Positions 59,365 through 64,000 of a stretch of 64,000 nucleotides of DNA are shown here, piece by piece. The position numbers and the translations under genes were made by a program. The DNA comes from Thalassobacter stenotrophicus (lineage in GTDB: Bacteria > Pseudomonadota > Alphaproteobacteria > Rhodobacterales > Rhodobacteraceae). Each line of letters begins with the position of its first letter. Within the stretch, counting starts at the first letter, position 1. A model generated the notes under the pieces. It made no database searches. It was not told the DNA's origin and saw nothing but the letters and a program-made list of their open reading frames with translations. The stretch lies in contig NZ_CYRX01000031.1 of assembly GCF_001458315.1 (NCBI RefSeq), positions 124,001 to 188,000 of the forward strand, written 5' to 3'.

Positions 59365-62300
59365 TTATTCAGCGGCTTCGGGCACGGTTGCACTGGGGCC
59401 ACGGTCGATTGCGGTCAGAAGCTCTGCACGTCGCTGTGCCGCTGTCTCCATAGCGGCGGCCTTTACCGGACCAAATCCCCTGATGTCGAGCGGCAGCTCG
59501 GCCAATGACAGGATCAGATCGCGGTTCTCTGCTGTTAGCATCGGCAAAAGACGCTTCATGTCCTGTTCATATTGACTAATCAAAGCCCGCTCTTTGCGCC
59601 GTTCTTCTGCATAGCCGAACACGTCAAAAGGGGTCCCACGAAGGTGCTTGCCAAAAGCCAAGATTGGGAACAATTTTTCCAACCAGGACCCAAACGCCCG
59701 CTTGAGCGGACGCCCATTAGGACCAACGCGTGACAGCAGTGGCGGCGCGAGATGATAGGTTAACGTCATAGGCCTATCGAATGCCGCATCAGCCTGCGCC
59801 TTTGTCCCCCGCAGCAGCCGTGCAACTTCGTATTCATCCTTGTAGGTCAGCAACTTATGAAAGCTGGCAGCCATCGCATCGCGCACCTGTTCATCCGGCG
59901 CCAATTCGAGCAAACGCAGGTATCGCTTCTCAAGCCGCTGACCTTGATACGCCTTAAGATGCGCAATGCGCGCGGCCTCAGAATCTTGTTTAACTGGCTC
60001 AGACGGCGCCAACAGGTCCGCTATACTTTGTGGATCAAAGGCCGCCCACCGACCATAGGTGAACGCCTGTTTGTTCCGATCAACCGCCGCACCGTTTAGC
60101 GTAATCGCTTGGGTTAACGCCGCGAGTGAAACGGGTAAACGTCCTGCCTGCCACGCTGCACCCAGCAACATCATATTGGCATAGATCGAGTCGCCCATCA
60201 GAACCTTTGACAGCTCGGACGCGTCGATTGACATCAGTCTTGAACCCAGCCGTTCAGCCAAAGCGGCGCGGAGGCCCTCGCCCGGCAGAGAATAGTCTCG
60301 GTTCAGGGTGAAGGCGCTGGTCGTTGTTTCATGCGTGTTAACCACTGCATAGGTACGAGCGGGGTCAAGCAGTGTCTGCGTTTTGGCCCCGGCGGAAACA
60401 ACCAAGTCCCCCCCGATCAACGTATCACATTCACCGATTGCGACACGTATCGCACTGATATCACTGGGTGTGTTCGCAAGGCGGCAATGGACTGTGACCG
60501 CGCCGCCCTTTTGCGCCAATCCTGCCATCTCCATCATGGCGGCACCTTTGCCATCAAGATGGGCAGCCATCGCCAACACGGCCCCCAACGTCACAACGCC
60601 TGTCCCGCCGACGCCCGTTGCCAACACATTGAACGTGCCGTCGATCATCGGCAATTCTGGCTCTGGTAAGTCAGGCACCACCACATGCGTGATCGCGGCT
60701 TTGCGCGGCATGCCGCCCTCTACGGTGACAAACGACGGGCAAAACCCATCTGCGCAGCTGTAATCTTTGTTACAAGAAGATTGCTCGATTGCCCGCTTTG
60801 TCCCGAACGGTGTCTCAACCGGGATGATAGACACGCAGTTCGATTGAACCGAGCAGTCACCGCACCCTTCACACACATCTGTATTGATAAACATACGCTT
60901 TTCGGGATCAGGGAAGCTGCCGCGTTTGCGACGACGCCGTTTTTCAGCCGCACAGGTTTGGATGAACAGCAAAACCGAGACACCCTCAACGCTTTGCAAA
61001 CGGGTCTGAACTGCACCCAAATGATCTCGGGTGTGCCATTCCAAACCGACAGGAAAACGTGTTTTGTCCACCTCTTCTTTAGGATCGTAAACGACCACGA
61101 CCGTCTCAACCCCGGCCGCAAGAACCTCTTGGACCACTTGCTCTGGCGGCAAGTCGCCATCGTTGCTTTGCCCACCGGTCATCGCAACAGCATCGTTATA
61201 AAGGATTTTATAGGTGATATTTGTGCCCGCGGCGCGAGCGGCCCGAATGGCCATCAACCCCGAGTGGTTGTAGGTCCCCTCCCCAAGGTTTTGGAACACA
61301 TGTTTACGTGTAGAAAACGGCGCCTCACCAATCCAATTGGCCCCCTCAGCCCCCATATGCGTGTAGCCTTCGGTCCCGCGATCCATCCATAAAGCCATGA
61401 CGTGACACCCGATGCCCGCACCTGCGCGCGCACCGTCTGGCACCTTGGTCGAGGTATTGTGCGGGCAGCCCGAGCAAAAGTACGGACTGCGTATTGCCAA
61501 ATCTGGCGCGATTTCCTGGGTACGGGCCGCCTGCAGCTTAGTCAGTCCCGCTTGGATAGGCGGGGATTCCACGCCAAGCTCCTGCAAGAGTTTGCCAAGC
61601 GTTTCCGCAACGTCGGCGGGATCGAGCGCGAAGTGGGATGGGAACAACGCGGCACCATTTGGGCCGAGCGCTCCATAAACCTGCCGCCCACGCCGGTCAT
61701 CAAAGATGGCTTCCTTCACCTGCACTTCGATCAGCTTACGTTTCTCTTCGATACAAACGATGACATCAAGACCCTCGGCCCAATCACGCAAAGACGCCAT
61801 ATCCAGCGGCCATGTTTGGCCCACTTTGTAGGTCGTAATACCAAGCGCCTCGCAAGCTTTTGCATCCAGCCCCAAGGCCCCCATGGCATGCACCAAATCG
61901 AGCCAGTTTTTACCCGCGGCCACCAACCCGATGCGCGCACCGGCCCGTCCCTGCATCCGTCTGTCAATCTTATTGGCTCGGGCAAATGCCTCGGCCGCCG
62001 GACGTTTGTGACAAACCAGCCGTTCCTCTTGGGGGATCCAGTGATCGCCAAGCCGGATGTGCAAACCACCGGGGGGCAAATCGATTTCGGGGGTCACGAA
62101 CTGCATCCGATCAGCGCGACCATTCACGACGGCCGTGACCTCAACGGTATCTTTCATCAGTTTCAGGCCGGACCAAACCCCCGCAAACCGGCTAAGCGCC
62201 AGCCCGTACAACCCGTAGTCTAAAATCTCCTGCACCCCGGCGGGATTTAGAACCGGCATATGGGCATCAACCAACGCCCAGTCAGATTGGTGGCATGTGG

Positions 62301-62760
62301 TTGAGCTTTCGCCCGTGTGGTCATCACCGCAGGCCATCAGCACACCGCCGAGCGGCGCAGTCCCTGCCATGTTGGCGTGCCGCATTGCATCGCCAGACCG
62401 ATCAACGCCCGGCCCCTTACCGTACCACAACCCAAACACACCATTGAACCGCCCCTCACCCCGCAAGGCAGCCTGTTGCGTGCCCCAAATAGCGGTAGCA
62501 GCTAGGTCTTCGTTCAAACCGGGATCAAAACGAATGTCCTGCGCCGTTAAGACATCGCGGGCGCGGGTCATTTGCATGTCGACGCCCCCCAAGGGCGAAC
62601 CGCGGTACCCGGTGACATAGCCTGCAGTGTTGTGCCCTGCCGCACGGTCCCGCGCCTTTTGCATGAGCATCAATCGGACCAGCGCCTGCGTCCCATTTAG
62701 CAGGACGTGGTCCTTTTCAAGATCGTAGCGGTCACTCAGACGGACATCCAACAGGCTCAT
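59365..62760 (-). CDS. Indolepyruvate ferredoxin oxidoreductase (fused alpha/beta)
   Basis: 1131-aa 2-oxoacid:ferredoxin oxidoreductase with IorA and IorB in one chain. N-terminal pyruvate-ferredoxin-type domain (VTGYRGSPLGGVDMQM), TPP region near FCSGCPHNTST, the 4Fe-4S binding segment VCEGCGDCSVQSNC, and a C-terminal IorB-like gamma domain (GVGGTGVVTLGAVLA). Oxidatively decarboxylates aryl- or branched-chain 2-oxoacids to acyl-CoA. ATG 62760 has GGAGG six bases upstream. Divergent from a LysR regulator with a palindrome between. Confidence 0.92.
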   Translation of the reverse strand: MSLLDVRLSDRYDLEKDHVLLNGTQALVRLMLMQKARDRAAGHNTAGYVTGYRGSPLGGVDMQMTRARDVLTAQDIRFDPGLNEDLAATAIWGTQQAALRGEGRFNGVFGLWYGKGPGVDRSGDAMRHANMAGTAPLGGVLMACGDDHTGESSTTCHQSDWALVDAHMPVLNPAGVQEILDYGLYGLALSRFAGVWSGLKLMKDTVEVTAVVNGRADRMQFVTPEIDLPPGGLHIRLGDHWIPQEERLVCHKRPAAEAFARANKIDRRMQGRAGARIGLVAAGKNWLDLVHAMGALGLDAKACEALGITTYKVGQTWPLDMASLRDWAEGLDVIVCIEEKRKLIEVQVKEAIFDDRRGRQVYGALGPNGAALFPSHFALDPADVAETLGKLLQELGVESPPIQAGLTKLQAARTQEIAPDLAIRSPYFCSGCPHNTSTKVPDGARAGAGIGCHVMALWMDRGTEGYTHMGAEGANWIGEAPFSTRKHVFQNLGEGTYNHSGLMAIRAARAAGTNITYKILYNDAVAMTGGQSNDGDLPPEQVVQEVLAAGVETVVVVYDPKEEVDKTRFPVGLEWHTRDHLGAVQTRLQSVEGVSVLLFIQTCAAEKRRRRKRGSFPDPEKRMFINTDVCEGCGDCSVQSNCVSIIPVETPFGTKRAIEQSSCNKDYSCADGFCPSFVTVEGGMPRKAAITHVVVPDLPEPELPMIDGTFNVLATGVGGTGVVTLGAVLAMAAHLDGKGAAMMEMAGLAQKGGAVTVHCRLANTPSDISAIRVAIGECDTLIGGDLVVSAGAKTQTLLDPARTYAVVNTHETTTSAFTLNRDYSLPGEGLRAALAERLGSRLMSIDASELSKVLMGDSIYANMMLLGAAWQAGRLPVSLAALTQAITLNGAAVDRNKQAFTYGRWAAFDPQSIADLLAPSEPVKQDSEAARIAHLKAYQGQRLEKRYLRLLELAPDEQVRDAMAASFHKLLTYKDEYEVARLLRGTKAQADAAFDRPMTLTYHLAPPLLSRVGPNGRPLKRAFGSWLEKLFPILAFGKHLRGTPFDVFGYAEERRKERALISQYEQDMKRLLPMLTAENRDLILSLAELPLDIRGFGPVKAAAMETAAQRRAELLTAIDRGPSATVPEAAE

Positions 62761-62798
62761 CACACACCTCCCATGCGAAGCGATCCTTGAATTAAATA

Positions 62799-62819
62799 TA
62801 GGTCACAATCTATGACCTA
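62799..62819. promoter_or_regulatory. 7-bp inverted repeat upstream of the indolepyruvate oxidoreductase gene
   Basis: TAGGTCA-N7-TGACCTA is perfectly symmetric, 39-59 bases before the start of the oxidoreductase gene. Fits the spacing of a dimeric repressor operator (or LysR T-N11-A-like site); the neighbouring LysR regulator is the natural candidate. Confidence 0.6.
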
Positions 62820-62951
62820 CAAGAAAATTCTACTTGCCGTTACGTTTTCCGCGTTAGTTCAGAATGTTACCAAATTGGCGGTTCGCAAGTAACCACGCAT
62901 GTGCGATACCGCTACCAATTAAAACCGCATTAGCCACAGGGGCACTTACGA

Positions 62952-63866
62952 ATGGACTGGGACAAGCTGAGAATTTTCCACGCGGTGGCGTCTGCGGGCA
63001 GCCTGACACACGCTGGCGAAACGCTCCACCTCTCCCAATCAGCCGTCAGCCGCCAGATCCGCTCTCTTGAGGAAAGCCTAAGCACGACATTGTTTCACCG
63101 CCACGCACGGGGCCTTATCCTGACGGAACAGGGCGAGTTGCTGTTTGATGCGACCAATTCGATGGCAAAGAAACTCGATGCCGCCAATGCGCGTATCCGC
63201 GATAGCGAAGAAGAAATCTTTGGCGAACTGCGTGTCACAACCACCATCGGGTTCGGCACGCTCTGGCTCGCGCCACGACTCGCAAAGCTTTATGAAAAGT
63301 ACCCAGACCTCAAAATCGACCTCATGCTAGAAGAGCGTGTGCTGGACCTACCCATGCGCGAAGCAGACGTTGCAATCCGGATGAAAGAGCCGAGCCAAGC
63401 GGATTTGGTCCGCAAGCGGCTCATGGACATTCGGATGCGGATGTATGCCTCACCCAGTTACCTCGAGGCGCATAGCACACCCGAGACGATGAGCGACCTG
63501 CAAAACCACCGCGTGATTTGTCAAAACGCCAACAGCTTTCAGGTGAACGCTGGTGCCCAATTGATCCGACAGTTGCAAGAAGAAGGGGTTGAGAATTTCT
63601 TGACCGTTAACAACTACTTCGGTGTATTGCAGGGGGTCATCTATGACCTTGGTGTTGGGGTCTTGCCCGATTATCTCACCCGCGACTTTCCGGACCTTGT
63701 GCCGGTTGTGCCTACGGCTCTTTCGCGTGAAGTGCCTGTTTTTCTCGCCTACCCAGAGGAATTGCGCCACTCACGCCGGGTCGAAGTCTTTCGGGATTTT
63801 GTGCAAGAAGAGGTCATTGCTTACCGCAAGCTCAAACGAGCTGCCGAAAGCAGCAACGTCGCCTAG
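62952..63866 (+). CDS. LysR family transcriptional regulator
   Basis: 304-aa regulator. N-terminal HTH (WDKLRIFHAVASAGSLTHAG, SQSAVSRQIRSLEESL) and C-terminal effector domain with ELRVTTTIGFGTLWLAPRLA and the DVAIRMKEPSQADLV strand. Effector unknown. Divergent from the iorAB-like gene, which it likely regulates. Confidence 0.9.
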   Translation: MDWDKLRIFHAVASAGSLTHAGETLHLSQSAVSRQIRSLEESLSTTLFHRHARGLILTEQGELLFDATNSMAKKLDAANARIRDSEEEIFGELRVTTTIGFGTLWLAPRLAKLYEKYPDLKIDLMLEERVLDLPMREADVAIRMKEPSQADLVRKRLMDIRMRMYASPSYLEAHSTPETMSDLQNHRVICQNANSFQVNAGAQLIRQLQEEGVENFLTVNNYFGVLQGVIYDLGVGVLPDYLTRDFPDLVPVVPTALSREVPVFLAYPEELRHSRRVEVFRDFVQEEVIAYRKLKRAAESSNVA

Positions 63867-63938
63867 GTATTCTGCAAACGCATAGCGGCTATTCGCACCT
63901 GCGTCATAAAAGTGCCTTGTTGTAAAGCACATTGCCAC

Positions 63939-64000
63939 CTATTTGAACTCTCGAAGATGCTGATGAGCTTCGGCTCGCGTCTTCACCTCCCTGTTGGACT
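63939..64000 (-). CDS. Possible 3' end of a gene running in from outside the window
   Basis: A minus-strand frame open to the window edge ends TAG at 63939-63941 and reads S-N-R-E-V-K-T-R-A-E-A-H-Q-H-L-R-E-F-K. It is hydrophilic and helical in appearance, and might be a genuine C-terminus, but only 19 codons are visible and it may be chance. No assignment is possible. Confidence 0.2.
   Translation of the reverse strand, partial: SNREVKTRAEAHQHLREFK

Overview
The window looks like a chromosomal segment of an alphaproteobacterium of the family Rhodobacteraceae (Roseobacter group). The indications are the adjacent ctrA and sciP genes, a B12-dependent class II ribonucleotide reductase, a TauR/Tpa/TauABC taurine locus, a VPLPA-CTERM sorted protein, a CxxC-type APS reductase operon and MttB-family and fused IorAB proteins. 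No prophage, CRISPR array, rRNA operon or complete insertion sequence was seen. Most of the window is densely packed housekeeping and metabolic DNA with many 4-bp ATGA/GTGA stop-start overlaps. Assignment is from reading the sequence only; no database search was run.

Layout. 1-9 kb: 3' end of enolase, a DMT exporter and a cupin, an HNH endonuclease, an esterase/AlkA/CobK/CbiD operon, then divergent CobA-CobB (corrin synthesis) and an MFS carrier. 9-13.5 kb: NDUFAF6-like protein, citramalate synthase, CysS, a YjbR protein. 13.5-21.5 kb: an aminotransferase, an orphan MttB-like methyltransferase, the Entner-Doudoroff pair edd-eda behind a LacI-type operator, HisI, an IscU-like scaffold, a soluble chemoreceptor. 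21.5-27.3 kb: a previously unremarked 39-codon membrane-peptide gene with its own LexA box and terminator, then recG-ligA, ctrA and sciP. 27.4-28.8 kb: mnmA and a Dabb protein. 28.9-35.3 kb: tauC-tauB-tauA, divergent tpa, and tauR. 35.3-41.4 kb: an Lrp/AsnC regulator divergent from a sulfate/sulfite assimilation operon (cysG, DUF2849, cysI, cysH, DUF934, fpr). 41.5-49.5 kb: VPLPA-CTERM protein, Ala-rich membrane protein, infC, lytic transglycosylase, ssb, aminotransferase, PpiD-like chaperone, trpE. 49.5-55.3 kb: PQQ-type sugar dehydrogenase with a di-haem cytochrome, and nrdJ. 55.7-64 kb: tRNA-Pro(UGG), DUF192, double cold-shock protein, pdxH, fabI, gpt, a TusA-like protein, a fused indolepyruvate ferredoxin oxidoreductase and a LysR regulator.

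How parts connect. The cobalamin genes supply the cofactor needed by NrdJ and possibly by the MttB relative. CobA and the SUMT half of CysG are separate uroporphyrinogen methylases feeding corrin and sirohaem; sirohaem is used by CysI. Taurine uptake and transamination sit next to the sulfite-reducing operon, although no Xsc gene is present here. DNA repair (ligA-recG, ssb, alkA), an SOS-box peptide and the CtrA/SciP circuit lie close together; the best candidate for something undescribed is the LexA-box-controlled 39-aa membrane peptide at 21688-21807, which resembles the Caulobacter SidA division inhibitor in size, location and regulation but not obviously in sequence.
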